From the NCBI GenBank assembly GCA_026785965.1, contig JAJAYY010000078.1:1-8027 (forward strand): a stretch of DNA of 8,027 nucleotides, in the 5' to 3' direction. Under the pieces are notes generated by a model that saw nothing but the letters and a program-made list of their open reading frames with translations, was not told where the DNA came from and did not search any database. Source of the stretch: Sphingomonas bacterium (GTDB lineage Bacteria > Pseudomonadota > Alphaproteobacteria > Sphingomonadales > Sphingomonadaceae). Every line of letters begins with the position of its first letter. The first letter of the stretch is position 1. Both the position numbers and the translations under genes were made by a program. Shown here piece by piece: positions 1 to 6,979 of the stretch.

Positions 1-191
1 CCGCCAACCCGTTCGAGAGCGTCACAACGGTAACCACCCAGATCGTCCAATTGCTGACCGGCGACCAGGAGTTTGACAGCGCCAAGACGCTCGCCGCCTT
101 TGCGCTCGGGCTGGCGCTGTTCCTGATCACCCTGGTCCTCAACCTCATCGCATTGCGCTTCGTGCGCAAGTATCGGGAAGCTTATGAATAG
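1..191 (+). CDS. pstC: Phosphate ABC transporter permease PstC, C-terminal end (5' truncated by window edge)
   Basis: The frame with codons starting at position 3 is open from the window edge to TAG at 189-191 and gives 62 residues. They begin ANPFESVTT and contain one hydrophobic segment (about residues 30-53, rich in Leu/Ala/Ile). A short basic tail, RFVRKYREAYE, follows, as at the cytoplasmic end of binding-protein-dependent permeases. Identification as PstC rests on this C-terminus and on position: the stop lies 8 nt inside pstA. By family knowledge PstC and PstA form the heterodimeric inner-membrane channel of the high-affinity phosphate importer PstSCAB. The 8-nt overlap suggests translational coupling, fitting the 1:1 subunit ratio. 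The core permease domain and EAA loop lie outside the window, so the call depends partly on context. Confidence 0.88.
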   Translation, partial: ANPFESVTTVTTQIVQLLTGDQEFDSAKTLAAFALGLALFLITLVLNLIALRFVRKYREAYE

Positions 192-1440
192 CGCTGCCGC
201 CTCTTCGCGCTGGACCGATGGGTCGATGCAATCACGCGTCGCCAAGCGCTACGCTGCCGAGCGCCGGTTCCGGCTGTTCGGGCTGGCCGCAGTCGGGCTG
301 TCGGTGGCGTTCCTCGCTTTCCTGCTGATCACCATGGCCGCGAAAGGCCTTAGTGGATTCACCCAGAGTGAAGTGAGATTGACGATCGATTTCCCGCGCT
401 CGGACGTGATGCTTGATGCCGCTGCGCTCAATGGCGCGCAGGCCGAAGAGATCGTCGCCAACGCCGGGCTCGATGGTGTGCTCGAAACACAAGCGGTCGC
501 CGTTTATGGCGAGGGCGCGGGCGAATTGTTCGGCGGCGCCTCGGCGCGGTCGCTCGGAGACCAACTGATCGCCGACCCGACCCTGCTCGAACGCAAGGCC
601 GACCTGTGGCTGCCAATGTCGTCAAAGGGCGACGTCGCCGCCAAGCGCGATGGCGACCCGGCGATCGAACAACTCGTCGCCAGGGCCGAGGCCAAAGATT
701 CGGTCCGAACGCGTTTCAACACCGGGTTTCTGACATCGTCCGACGCGACCGATTCCTCGACCGTCGGGGTGTGGGGCGCGCTCAAGGGCAGCTTCCTGAC
801 GATCATGGTGACGATGTTGCTCGCCTTCCCGATCGGGGTGCTGTCGGCGCTCTACCTCGAGGAGTTCGCGCCGCGCAACCGCTGGACCGACATGATCGAA
901 GTGTCGATCAACAACCTTGCCGCAGTGCCGTCGATCATCTTCGGGCTGCTCGGGCTCGCGGTATTCTTGAACTTCATGCATTTGCCGCGCTCGGCGCCGC
1001 TGGTCGGTGGGCTGACGCTGGCGCTGATGACGATGCCGGTGATCGTGATTGCCGGGCGCAACGCGATCAAATCAGTCCCGCCGTCGATCCGCGATGCCGC
1101 CCTGGGCGTCGGCGCGTCGAAAATGCAGGTCGTATTCCACCACGTGCTGCCGCTCGCATTGCCGGGGATCCTGACCGGAACGATCATCGGCATGGCGCGC
1201 GCGCTGGGAGAAACCGCACCGCTGCTGATGATCGGGATGCGCGCCTTCATCGCCTCACCCCCGGGCGGGATCACCGAACCGGCGAGCGTGCTCCCAGTGC
1301 AGATTTTCCTGTGGTCGGACGAGGTCGACCGCGGCTTCGTCGAGAAAACGTCCGCGGCAATCATCGTCTTGCTCATCTTCATGCTGCTGATGAATGGGCT
1401 CGCCATCTATCTTCGCAACCGCTTTGAACGCCGCTGGTAG
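184..1440 (+). CDS. pstA: Phosphate ABC transporter permease PstA, long form with periplasmic insertion
   Basis: This is the second membrane subunit of the PstSCAB phosphate importer, 418 residues against about 296 in E. coli. A transmembrane helix lies at about residues 29-52. A hydrophilic stretch follows at about 55-190, likely periplasmic, as in the N-terminal extension (DUF3333-type) known from alphaproteobacterial PstA. The permease domain spans about 195-412 with several hydrophobic helices. The EAA loop that docks on the ATPase is visible at 304-323: DAALGVG, then VLP about nine residues later. The ATG at 184 is preceded by GGGAAG at 175-180 and overlaps the end of pstC, so start and operon position agree. 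pstB begins 5 nt after the stop. The extra length belongs to the family variant and is not a fusion. The family call is secure; the role of the insertion is unknown to me. Confidence 0.96.
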   Translation: MNSAAASSRWTDGSMQSRVAKRYAAERRFRLFGLAAVGLSVAFLAFLLITMAAKGLSGFTQSEVRLTIDFPRSDVMLDAAALNGAQAEEIVANAGLDGVLETQAVAVYGEGAGELFGGASARSLGDQLIADPTLLERKADLWLPMSSKGDVAAKRDGDPAIEQLVARAEAKDSVRTRFNTGFLTSSDATDSSTVGVWGALKGSFLTIMVTMLLAFPIGVLSALYLEEFAPRNRWTDMIEVSINNLAAVPSIIFGLLGLAVFLNFMHLPRSAPLVGGLTLALMTMPVIVIAGRNAIKSVPPSIRDAALGVGASKMQVVFHHVLPLALPGILTGTIIGMARALGETAPLLMIGMRAFIASPPGGITEPASVLPVQIFLWSDEVDRGFVEKTSAAIIVLLIFMLLMNGLAIYLRNRFERRW

Positions 1441-1445
1441 GCTGA

Positions 1446-2297
1446 ATGACCATGATCGATACCGACACCACCGCCCCCGCCACGATTGCGCCGCCGGTCC
1501 CCCGGGCGACCGATAGCGCCGAGCCCGCGACGAGCGAGCGCGCGCCCAAGATGACGGCGCGCGACGTGCACGTTTTTTATGGCGACAAGGAAGCGCTGAA
1601 GGGCGTCGACATCGACATCCACGACGACCGCGTGACCGCCTTCATCGGCCCGTCGGGGTGCGGCAAGTCTACCTTCCTGCGCTGCCTCAACCGCATGAAC
1701 GACACCATCCCATCGGCACGAATGACGGGTCAAATCGAGCTCGACGGGCAGAACATCAATTCGGCCGCGATGGACGTCGTCCAACTGCGTGCGCGGGTCG
1801 GAATGGTGTTCCAGAAGCCCAACCCCTTCCCCAAGTCGATTTACGAGAATGTCGCCTACGGGCCGCGCATTCACGGTCTCGCCGCGGGCAAGACCGAGAT
1901 GGATGCGATCGTCGAGAAATCGCTCAGGCGCGCCGGGCTGTGGGACGAGGCCAAGGACCGGCTCCAGGAAAGCGGCACCGCATTGTCGGGCGGCCAGCAG
2001 CAGCGGCTGTGCATCGCCCGCGCGATCGCGGTCGACCCCGAAGTGATCTTGATGGACGAGCCCTGCTCGGCGCTTGACCCGATCGCTACCGCCAAGATCG
2101 AGGAACTGATCCACAGTCTGCGTGGCCGCTATGCGATTGCGATCGTCACCCACAACATGCAGCAGGCGGCACGGGTCAGCCAGCGAACCGCTTTCTTCCA
2201 TCTCGGCGAGATGGTCGAATATGGCAAAACCTCGGAAATCTTTACGAACCCGCGCGAGCAGCGCACCCAGGACTATATCACCGGCCGCTACGGCTGA
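1446..2297 (+). CDS. pstB: Phosphate ABC transporter ATP-binding protein PstB
   Basis: This cytoplasmic ATPase powers phosphate import through PstC/PstA. All nucleotide-binding motifs are intact in the 283 residues: Walker A GPSGCGKS at 68-75, Q-loop Gln123 in [12 protein letters not shown] signature LSGGQ at 180-184, Walker B ILMDE at 201-205 and the H-loop His236 in VTHNM. The stretch LRCLNRMND just after Walker A and the phrase [19 protein letters not shown] are characteristic of PstB rather than other ABC ATPases. The first 35 or so residues are a Thr/Ala/Pro-rich extension lacking in the 257-residue E. coli protein. The ATG at 1446 has a purine-rich AGG at 1439-1441. Another ATG lies in frame at 1452, and Met36 (1551) is the next likely start but has no clear ribosome site. 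phoU follows after 14 nt. Confidence 0.97.
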   Translation: MTMIDTDTTAPATIAPPVPRATDSAEPATSERAPKMTARDVHVFYGDKEALKGVDIDIHDDRVTAFIGPSGCGKSTFLRCLNRMNDTIPSARMTGQIELDGQNINSAAMDVVQLRARVGMVFQKPNPFPKSIYENVAYGPRIHGLAAGKTEMDAIVEKSLRRAGLWDEAKDRLQESGTALSGGQQQRLCIARAIAVDPEVILMDEPCSALDPIATAKIEELIHSLRGRYAIAIVTHNMQQAARVSQRTAFFHLGEMVEYGKTSEIFTNPREQRTQDYITGRYG

Positions 2298-2311
2298 TCG
2301 GAGCAATTACC

Positions 2312-3010
2312 ATGGCCACCACCAGCGGACATACGATCAAGGCATTCGACGAGGATCTGGACCGGCTGCGCGCACTCATCAGCCAGATGGGCGGGCTGGC
2401 CGAGCATGCCATTCGCGAGTCGATGCGCTGCCTCGTCCAGCGCGACCTGGAGGGCGCCCAGCGGATCGTCCAGGACGACAAGAAGCTCGATGCCCTGGAG
2501 ATGGAAACCGAGCGCCGCGCAATCCAGGTCCTGGCGTTGCGCGCGCCAATGGCCGGCGACCTTCGCGATGTGGTCGCGGCGATCAAGATTTCGAGCGTGG
2601 TTGAGCGGATCGGCGACTATGCCAAGAATATCGCCAAGCGCGTGCCGTTGCTCGCCAATGCCGGCACGATCGAACCCTTGTCGCTGATGCCCGAGATGGC
2701 GCGAATCGCGACCGAGATGGTCCATGACGTGCTCACCGCCTTCGTCGAGCGCGACGCCGAGGCAGCGGTGCGGGTGTGCGAGCGCGACCGGGCAGTCGAC
2801 GATTTCTACAATTCGATCTTCCGCACATTGCTGACCTTCATGATGGAAAATCCCGGCAACATCGGCCAGTCGACGCATCTGCTGTTCATCGCCAAAAACG
2901 TTGAACGGGTCGGCGACCACGCCACCAACATCGCCGAAATGGTCTATTACGCCGCCACCGGCGAGCACCTCGCCGACCGCCCGCGCGGCGACGATTTGTA
3001 CAAGGCGTGA
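2312..3010 (+). CDS. phoU: Phosphate signalling complex protein PhoU
   Basis: PhoU is a peripheral cytoplasmic regulator. By family knowledge it relays the state of the Pst transporter to the histidine kinase PhoR and keeps the Pho regulon off when phosphate is plentiful. The 232 residues are the usual length and show the expected duplication: two helical PhoU repeats, each carrying the metal-coordinating signature. These are ERIGDYAKNIAKR at 98-110 and ERVGDHATNIAE at 198-209, almost exactly 100 residues apart. The N-terminus (HTIKAFDEDLDRLR) is also typical. The ATG at 2312 follows GGAG at 2300-2303 with an 8-nt spacer. The gene sits 14 nt after pstB and 4 nt before phoB, the classical position at the end of a pst operon. 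No broken motif or unusual feature was seen. Confidence 0.97.
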   Translation: MATTSGHTIKAFDEDLDRLRALISQMGGLAEHAIRESMRCLVQRDLEGAQRIVQDDKKLDALEMETERRAIQVLALRAPMAGDLRDVVAAIKISSVVERIGDYAKNIAKRVPLLANAGTIEPLSLMPEMARIATEMVHDVLTAFVERDAEAAVRVCERDRAVDDFYNSIFRTLLTFMMENPGNIGQSTHLLFIAKNVERVGDHATNIAEMVYYAATGEHLADRPRGDDLYKA

Positions 3011-3014
3011 GGCA

Positions 3015-3704
3015 ATGAGCGTCAAGCGGCTGCTGCTGGTCGAGGACGATCGGGCGCTGGCCGATCTCGTCACCTTCCATTTCGACCGCGCCGGCTATTC
3101 GGTCACGCGCACCGGCGACGGCGAGGAAGCGCTGATCCTGGCCGAGGAGGTCAAGCCCGACCTGATCCTGCTCGACTGGATGATCGAGGGGATTTCGGGG
3201 ATCGAGGTGTGCCGCCGACTGCGCCGCCGCGCCGCCACCGCCAACGTGCCGATCATCATGCTCACCGCGCGCGGTGAGGAGGATGACCGCATTCGCGGGC
3301 TCGAGACCGGGGCCGACGATTATATTACCAAGCCGTTCAGCCCCAAGGAACTGGTCGCACGCGCCGGGGCGGTGCTGCGGCGGGTCCGCCCTGCCCTCGC
3401 CGCCGAGGCTTTGGGCTATGCCGGGCTGGAAATGGATCTCGCCGCCCACCGCGTGAAGCGCGACGGCACCGGCGTGCAATTGGGCCCGACCGAATATCGC
3501 CTGCTGCGTCACTTCCTCGAAAATCCGGGCCGGGTGTTTTCGCGCCAGCAATTGCTCGAAACGGTGTGGCCGCACAGCGAGGACATCGAGCTGCGGACGG
3601 TCGACGTCCATATCCGCCGGCTGCGGCTTGCGCTCGGCGAGCCCGACATGGTGCGGACGGTGCGAAGCGCGGGTTATGCGCTGGATTCCGAGGGAGTGGC
3701 TTAG
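3015..3704 (+). CDS. phoB: Phosphate regulon response regulator PhoB
   Basis: PhoB is an OmpR/PhoB-type response regulator that binds Pho boxes and activates phosphate-starvation genes. The 229 residues hold a receiver domain (about 3-118) with acidic Asp11/Asp12, phosphoacceptor Asp54 in LLDWM (the same position as in E. coli PhoB), Thr84 in MLTAR and Lys106 in TKPF. A winged-helix DNA-binding domain follows (about 134-225): LGPTEYRLLRHF, the recognition-helix region RTVDVHIRRLR at 194-204 and the terminal wing VRSAGYAL. The start is the ATG at 3015, 4 nt after phoU, with GAGG at 3009-3012. The frame is open further upstream, but that part lies inside phoU and is not protein-like for this family. 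PhoR is not adjacent in the window and may lie upstream of pstC. The family is certain; PhoB rather than a paralogue follows from the operon context and the DWM motif. Confidence 0.95.
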   Translation: MSVKRLLLVEDDRALADLVTFHFDRAGYSVTRTGDGEEALILAEEVKPDLILLDWMIEGISGIEVCRRLRRRAATANVPIIMLTARGEEDDRIRGLETGADDYITKPFSPKELVARAGAVLRRVRPALAAEALGYAGLEMDLAAHRVKRDGTGVQLGPTEYRLLRHFLENPGRVFSRQQLLETVWPHSEDIELRTVDVHIRRLRLALGEPDMVRTVRSAGYALDSEGVA

Positions 3705-3776
3705 CGCTGACGCTTGCCCTCGAGGGAGACCGAGTTAGGGTTGCCTCTCGCGCCCCCGCGCCGCATGGAGCGCCGT

Positions 3777-4517
3777 ATGGCACGCAAGAACAAGAGCAAG
3801 ACCGGCGGCAGTCCCAATCGCCCGCGTTTCTGGGGCAAGCATGCGGTGGCGGCGGCGCTCGACAATCCCGAGCGCAAGGTGGTCCGCGCCTGGTCGACGC
3901 AGGACACCGCCAAGCTCATGAACTTTCCCGCCGATGTCCCGGTGACCTTCGCCGACGTCGCGGATCTCGGCCGACTGGTGCCCAACGACGCGCCGCACCA
4001 GGGGGTGGTGATCGAGGTCGCCCCGCTCGAGGATATGTGGCTCGCCGATTTGCTCGGCGACGCGCCCGAAAAAGCGGTGCTGCTGGTGCTCGACCAGGTC
4101 ACCGACCCGCATAATGTCGGCGCGATCATGCGCTCGGCCGCCGCGTTCGGGGCGATCGGGATCGTCACCCAGGACCGCCATTCGCCGATCGAAGGCGGGG
4201 TGCTCGCCAAGGCGGCGTCGGGCGCGTTGGAGCGGGTGCCGTGGGCGCGGGTGGTCAATCTGGCGCGCGCGCTGGAGGAGATTGCTGAGGCCGGGTTCTG
4301 GCGGATCGGACTTGCTGGCGATGCAACCAGCGAATTGAAGGATGCGCTGGGGCCGCAGCGGGTTGCGCTGGTGCTCGGCGCCGAGGGGCCGGGAATGCGG
4401 CAGAATGTCCGCGATCATTGCGACACGGTGACGCGGCTGCCGATCAGCGACGCGGTCGAAAGCTTGAACGTGTCGAATGCGGCGGCGATCGCGCTCTACG
4501 CCGCCAGCGTCGCTTGA
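3777..4517 (+). CDS. rlmB: 23S rRNA (guanosine-2251-2'-O)-methyltransferase RlmB (TrmH/SpoU family)
   Basis: This is a SPOUT-class enzyme that transfers a methyl group from S-adenosylmethionine to the 2'-OH of a guanosine in the 23S rRNA peptidyl-transferase region (family knowledge for RlmB). The 246 residues match the usual length. The N-terminal RNA-binding domain starts with RFWGKHAVAAAL at 17-28. The three trefoil-knot motifs are intact: LDQVTDPHNVGAIMRSA at 105-121, LVLGAEGPGM at 198-207 and LPISDAVESLNVSNAAAIAL at 221-240. I chose ATG 3777 because GGAG at 3767-3770 lies 6 nt upstream. ATG 3765 and TTG 3714 are also in frame but lack such a site. The first 15 residues are basic. A weak promoter-like pair (TTGCCC at 3714, TAGGGT at 3736, 16-nt spacer) lies in the 72-nt gap after phoB, so the gene may have its own promoter. 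The next gene overlaps by 1 nt. Confidence 0.93.
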   Translation: MARKNKSKTGGSPNRPRFWGKHAVAAALDNPERKVVRAWSTQDTAKLMNFPADVPVTFADVADLGRLVPNDAPHQGVVIEVAPLEDMWLADLLGDAPEKAVLLVLDQVTDPHNVGAIMRSAAAFGAIGIVTQDRHSPIEGGVLAKAASGALERVPWARVVNLARALEEIAEAGFWRIGLAGDATSELKDALGPQRVALVLGAEGPGMRQNVRDHCDTVTRLPISDAVESLNVSNAAAIALYAASVA

Positions 4518-5140
4518 TGGTCCGCACTGCGCAATCGCTCAACGCCAGCCTCGACGCGCTGGCGGCGGTCGAGCCGGGATTTGTGCGGGTGCTCGAAAGC
4601 CATGGACGTCCCGAACCGCGGCTGAGCGAGCCGGGGATCGAGACCCTGCTCCGCACCATCGTCGGCCAACAGGTCAGCGTCGCTGCGGCGCGGTCGATGT
4701 GGAATAAGTTGATCGCCAAATATGGCCAGCCGGTGGACTTGGCGGCGCTGCTCGAAGCCACCGACGAGGAGCTTCGCGAAGCCGGCCTGTCGCGCCAGAA
4801 GGCAGGCTATGCGCGCAGCCTCGCGGGCCTCGTCCTGTCGGGCGAGCTCGATTTGGCTCGGCTTCCTGCCGACGATGAGGAAGCGATCGCGCTGCTCACC
4901 AAGATCAAAGGCATTGGCCGCTGGTCGGCGGAGATTTACTTGCTGTTCGCCGAGGGGCGCGGCGATGTGTGGCCGGCGGGCGACCTTGCGGTGCAGATCG
5001 AGATCGGGCGCCTGCTCGGGATGGACGAGCGGCCATCGGAGAAGCAATTGCGCACGCTCGCCGAAGCCTGGCGCCCCCACCGCGGCGCCGCCGCGGTGCT
5101 CGCCTGGCACAGCTACAATTCGACCGGCACCGCGCTTTAG
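4517..5140 (+). CDS. DNA-3-methyladenine glycosylase II-type (AlkA-like) base-excision enzyme, short form
   Basis: This is a probable alkylation-damage glycosylase of the HhH-GPD superfamily, which cleaves the N-glycosidic bond of alkylated purines to start base-excision repair. The 207 residues include TIVGQQVS at 47-54, the family's early core helix. The helix-hairpin-helix is IKGIGRWSAEIYLL at 130-143. The presumed catalytic Asp156 lies in PAGDLAVQ, aligned by eye with Asp238 of E. coli AlkA. No Cys cluster is visible, so an iron-sulfur MutY/Nth enzyme is unlikely. At 207 residues it lacks the extra N-terminal domain of the 282-residue E. coli AlkA, like other compact bacterial members. 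The ATG shares its A with the TGA stop of rlmB (TGATG), which suggests termination-reinitiation. The longer open frame upstream lies within rlmB and is not used here. The 3' end overlaps the opposing hydrolase gene by 4 nt. Substrate range cannot be read from the sequence. Confidence 0.9.
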   Translation: MVRTAQSLNASLDALAAVEPGFVRVLESHGRPEPRLSEPGIETLLRTIVGQQVSVAAARSMWNKLIAKYGQPVDLAALLEATDEELREAGLSRQKAGYARSLAGLVLSGELDLARLPADDEEAIALLTKIKGIGRWSAEIYLLFAEGRGDVWPAGDLAVQIEIGRLLGMDERPSEKQLRTLAEAWRPHRGAAAVLAWHSYNSTGTAL

Positions 5141-6795
5141 TCGCGCGTTGCCGGGAGGGTTCGGCCACGCTGGGCGATCTCGAGCCGGACGACCTTGCCA
5201 TTTTCTTCGACAAAGTGGACTTTGGCGCCAACGCGCTCGACGTCGAAGTCGGCGACGCCGGTGGCGCGCAAGGGAATTGCCGGCTGGCCGGCGAGCTGGA
5301 TAATCAGCTTGCCCGCGCCCGCCTCGGCCACCTTCACCGGGCCCATCGGCGAGGTGTAGCTTCCGATATAGCGTTTGAGCGTGGCCGTCGGCACGTCGAA
5401 CGCCATCGCCGGAGGCGGCACCGGCCCGGTCCACGCCGCCGGCCCGTCATTATCCTCGCCGTCGGGAAAGACCCTCATCACCGGCTTGTCTGCTGCGTCG
5501 CGCTTGAGTTCGACCCAGCCGAGCGTATCGAGGCCGAACGAATAGAGGTCGCCGCCAACCGGGATCAGCTCGCTAGTCGCCCCTTCGGGCCGTTGATAGA
5601 GCAGCTTGCCGTCCTCGATGGTGATGATGCGGTTCATCGCCTTGAACTTGTAGACGCCGAGCAACGGCGCCAGCGCCGTGGCGTCGAGCGCGTGCTTGGT
5701 GAAGGTCGGATAAGGCTTGCCGATCGCCATCGCCGCCAGCCGGCGGGTCGTGGCATCAACCGCAGTCTGCGGCTGGTCGCTATTGGCATAGACAGCGACG
5801 AACACGTCCTCGGCCGGGAAATAGACGCTGCCGGTCGAGAAACCGAAAATGCCGCCGCCATGACCGATGGTCTGCGCGCCACGCACGGCCTCGGTCTCGA
5901 GGCCAAAGCCATAGCTTCGACCGTTCGCCTTGCTGATCGCGCTCGGGGCAATCATCTGCTCATAGAAAGGCGCCGGGACGACCTTGCCGTGATGCAGCGC
6001 ATAGCCCCATTTGGCGAGGTCGGCCGGCGTCCCAACCAACGCGCCGGCGGCGGCGGGAACGCTCATGTGAATCTTCTTGGCGGGGACCACTCCGCTGTCG
6101 TCCTGGCTATAGCCTTTGGCCATCGCCGCGATCATCGCTTCGTCGCCGCCATAGCGTATGGTCTTCAAGCCGAGCGGCCTGGCGATGCGCTCGTCGACTG
6201 CCTGGTACCACGGCTTGCCGGTGACCGCCTCGATCAGCGCACCGACGAGGATATAGCCGCTGTTGTTATATTCCCATTTCGCTCCCGGCTTGTCAGGCGC
6301 GGGGAGGCCCTTGAACACCGCGACAAGTTGCACGGTAGTGTAGGCGCGGGCGGTGTTGGCCTCGGTCATCCAGCCGGGAATGCCGGTATAGCTCTGGATA
6401 CCGCTCGAATGGTTGAGCAACTCCTCGACCGTGATCGCCGATCCATTGGGAAAAGTGGGGAGATATTTCGACAGCGGGTCGCTCAGCTTGAGCTTCCCCT
6501 CAGCAGCAAGCTGGAGCACCACCGCAGCCGAGAATTGCTTGGTGATCGAGCCGATGCGGAACACCGTGTCGGGGGTGATCGGGCGCTTGGCGGCGACGTC
6601 GGCCATCCCGCGTGCACCGACATAGACGATCTTGCCATGCTCGCTGACCACCACCGACGCGCCGGGGCCGTCGGCGGAATAGGAAGCGGCCAGAAGCGCA
6701 TCGGCTTTGGCCTTGAAATCGGTGGGCAGCGCGAGTGACGGCGCGGCGCTTGCCAGCGCGGCCAAGGCCGCACTCATCAGAAAACTACGACTCAT
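5137..6795 (-). CDS. Exported beta-lactamase-family serine hydrolase (class C/S12 type) with two C-terminal beta-rich segments
   Basis: This 552-residue penicillin-binding/beta-lactamase-fold enzyme is probably periplasmic. A signal peptide is visible at about 1-22 (MSRSF, Ala/Leu core, SLA before the likely cut). The catalytic triad motifs are in order: S83-I-T-K86 (nucleophile Ser83, Lys86), Y176-N-N178, and H312-G-G314. After the catalytic domain (about 25-360) come two similar beta-rich segments, about 371-440 and 471-545. They resemble the lipocalin-like C-terminal domains of S12 hydrolases (DUF3471/Pab87 type). Such proteins include D-aminopeptidases, esterases and carboxypeptidases; the sequence does not show true beta-lactam resistance, and the HGG motif differs from the KTG of classical beta-lactamases. 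ATG 6795 is preferred, with GGGGAG 8 nt upstream; an in-frame TTG at 6798 is the alternative. The gene stands alone behind its own promoter and operator-like palindrome. Confidence 0.93.
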   Translation of the reverse strand: MSRSFLMSAALAALASAAPSLALPTDFKAKADALLAASYSADGPGASVVVSEHGKIVYVGARGMADVAAKRPITPDTVFRIGSITKQFSAAVVLQLAAEGKLKLSDPLSKYLPTFPNGSAITVEELLNHSSGIQSYTGIPGWMTEANTARAYTTVQLVAVFKGLPAPDKPGAKWEYNNSGYILVGALIEAVTGKPWYQAVDERIARPLGLKTIRYGGDEAMIAAMAKGYSQDDSGVVPAKKIHMSVPAAAGALVGTPADLAKWGYALHHGKVVPAPFYEQMIAPSAISKANGRSYGFGLETEAVRGAQTIGHGGGIFGFSTGSVYFPAEDVFVAVYANSDQPQTAVDATTRRLAAMAIGKPYPTFTKHALDATALAPLLGVYKFKAMNRIITIEDGKLLYQRPEGATSELIPVGGDLYSFGLDTLGWVELKRDAADKPVMRVFPDGEDNDGPAAWTGPVPPPAMAFDVPTATLKRYIGSYTSPMGPVKVAEAGAGKLIIQLAGQPAIPLRATGVADFDVERVGAKVHFVEENGKVVRLEIAQRGRTLPATRD

Positions 6796-6803
6796 CAACT
6801 AAT

Positions 6804-6809
6804 CTCCCC
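6804..6809 (-). promoter_or_regulatory. Strong Shine-Dalgarno site of the serine hydrolase gene
   Basis: On the minus strand GGGGAG lies 8 nt before ATG 6795. It is the best ribosome-binding site in the window and decides the start in favour of this ATG. An in-frame TTG at 6798 would be only 5 nt away and remains possible. Confidence 0.75.
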
Positions 6810-6815
6810 AAATCA

Positions 6816-6843
6816 CGTATCGGTGTATTGTTACACCAATACG
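6816..6843 (-). promoter_or_regulatory. Interrupted palindrome, probable operator of the serine hydrolase gene
   Basis: On the minus strand the arms are CGTATTGGTGTA and TACACCGATACG around a 4-nt centre ACAA. They pair at 11 of 12 positions; only the T/G pair between CGTAT and GGTGTA fails. The 28-bp element starts 2 nt downstream of the -35 hexamer and ends 6 nt before the Shine-Dalgarno site, so it covers the expected -10 and transcription start. That is a repressor position. The symmetry fits a dimeric helix-turn-helix regulator, and GTGTA/TACAC half-sites recall operators of some GntR (YtrA-type) or TetR regulators, but the family cannot be assigned. It is not a BlaI box, which has the opposite order (TACA then TGTA). 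No regulator gene is in the window. Confidence 0.65.
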
Positions 6844-6851
6844 CTTGTCAA
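6823..6851 (-). promoter_or_regulatory. Sigma-70-type promoter of the serine hydrolase gene
   Basis: The minus strand has a perfect TTGACA at 6851-6846. With a 17-nt spacer the -10 would be ATACAC (6828-6823). One base either way gives AATACA or TACACC, all poor matches to TATAAT. The start site would fall near 6816, giving a leader of about 20 nt that includes the GGGGAG ribosome site. The -35 is convincing; the exact -10 is not. The palindrome overlaps nearly the whole core promoter. Confidence 0.55.
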
Positions 6852-6979
6852 CCGCCGTTTTCGCGCGACTGGCCGCCGCGCTCGGGGTTGTGGCAATGAA
6901 GGTCTTCGGGTTGCGGTCGAAGAGCGGGAACAGGTTCGGCAAGCGGCCTGTCCGAGATAAGCTAAACCTTTTTGGACGA

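Noticed and set aside
1407..2306. 299-codon open frame on the minus strand opposite pstB
   Set aside because: pstB carries all ABC motifs on the other strand; the antisense product is Arg/His/Val-rich and family-less.
3714..3716. TTG as the start of rlmB
   Set aside because: The added residues are not seen in the RlmB family and there is no ribosome site; GGAG lies 6 nt before ATG 3777.
3717..3726. CCCTCGAGGG palindrome after phoB as a terminator
   Set aside because: It has ten bases with no loop and no following T tract; it cannot form a standard intrinsic terminator.
4969..6738. 589-codon open frame on the + strand opposite the serine hydrolase
   Set aside because: It is antisense to a gene with signal peptide, S-x-x-K, Y-x-N and H-G-G motifs. 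The translation is Arg/Asp/Ala-rich with no recognisable domain, typical of GC-rich shadow frames. Its start also lies inside the glycosylase gene.
5137..6795. Reading the serine hydrolase as a true antibiotic-resistance beta-lactamase
   Set aside because: It has HGG rather than KTG as third motif, extra C-terminal domains and 552 residues against about 380 for AmpC; the wider S12 hydrolase family fits better.
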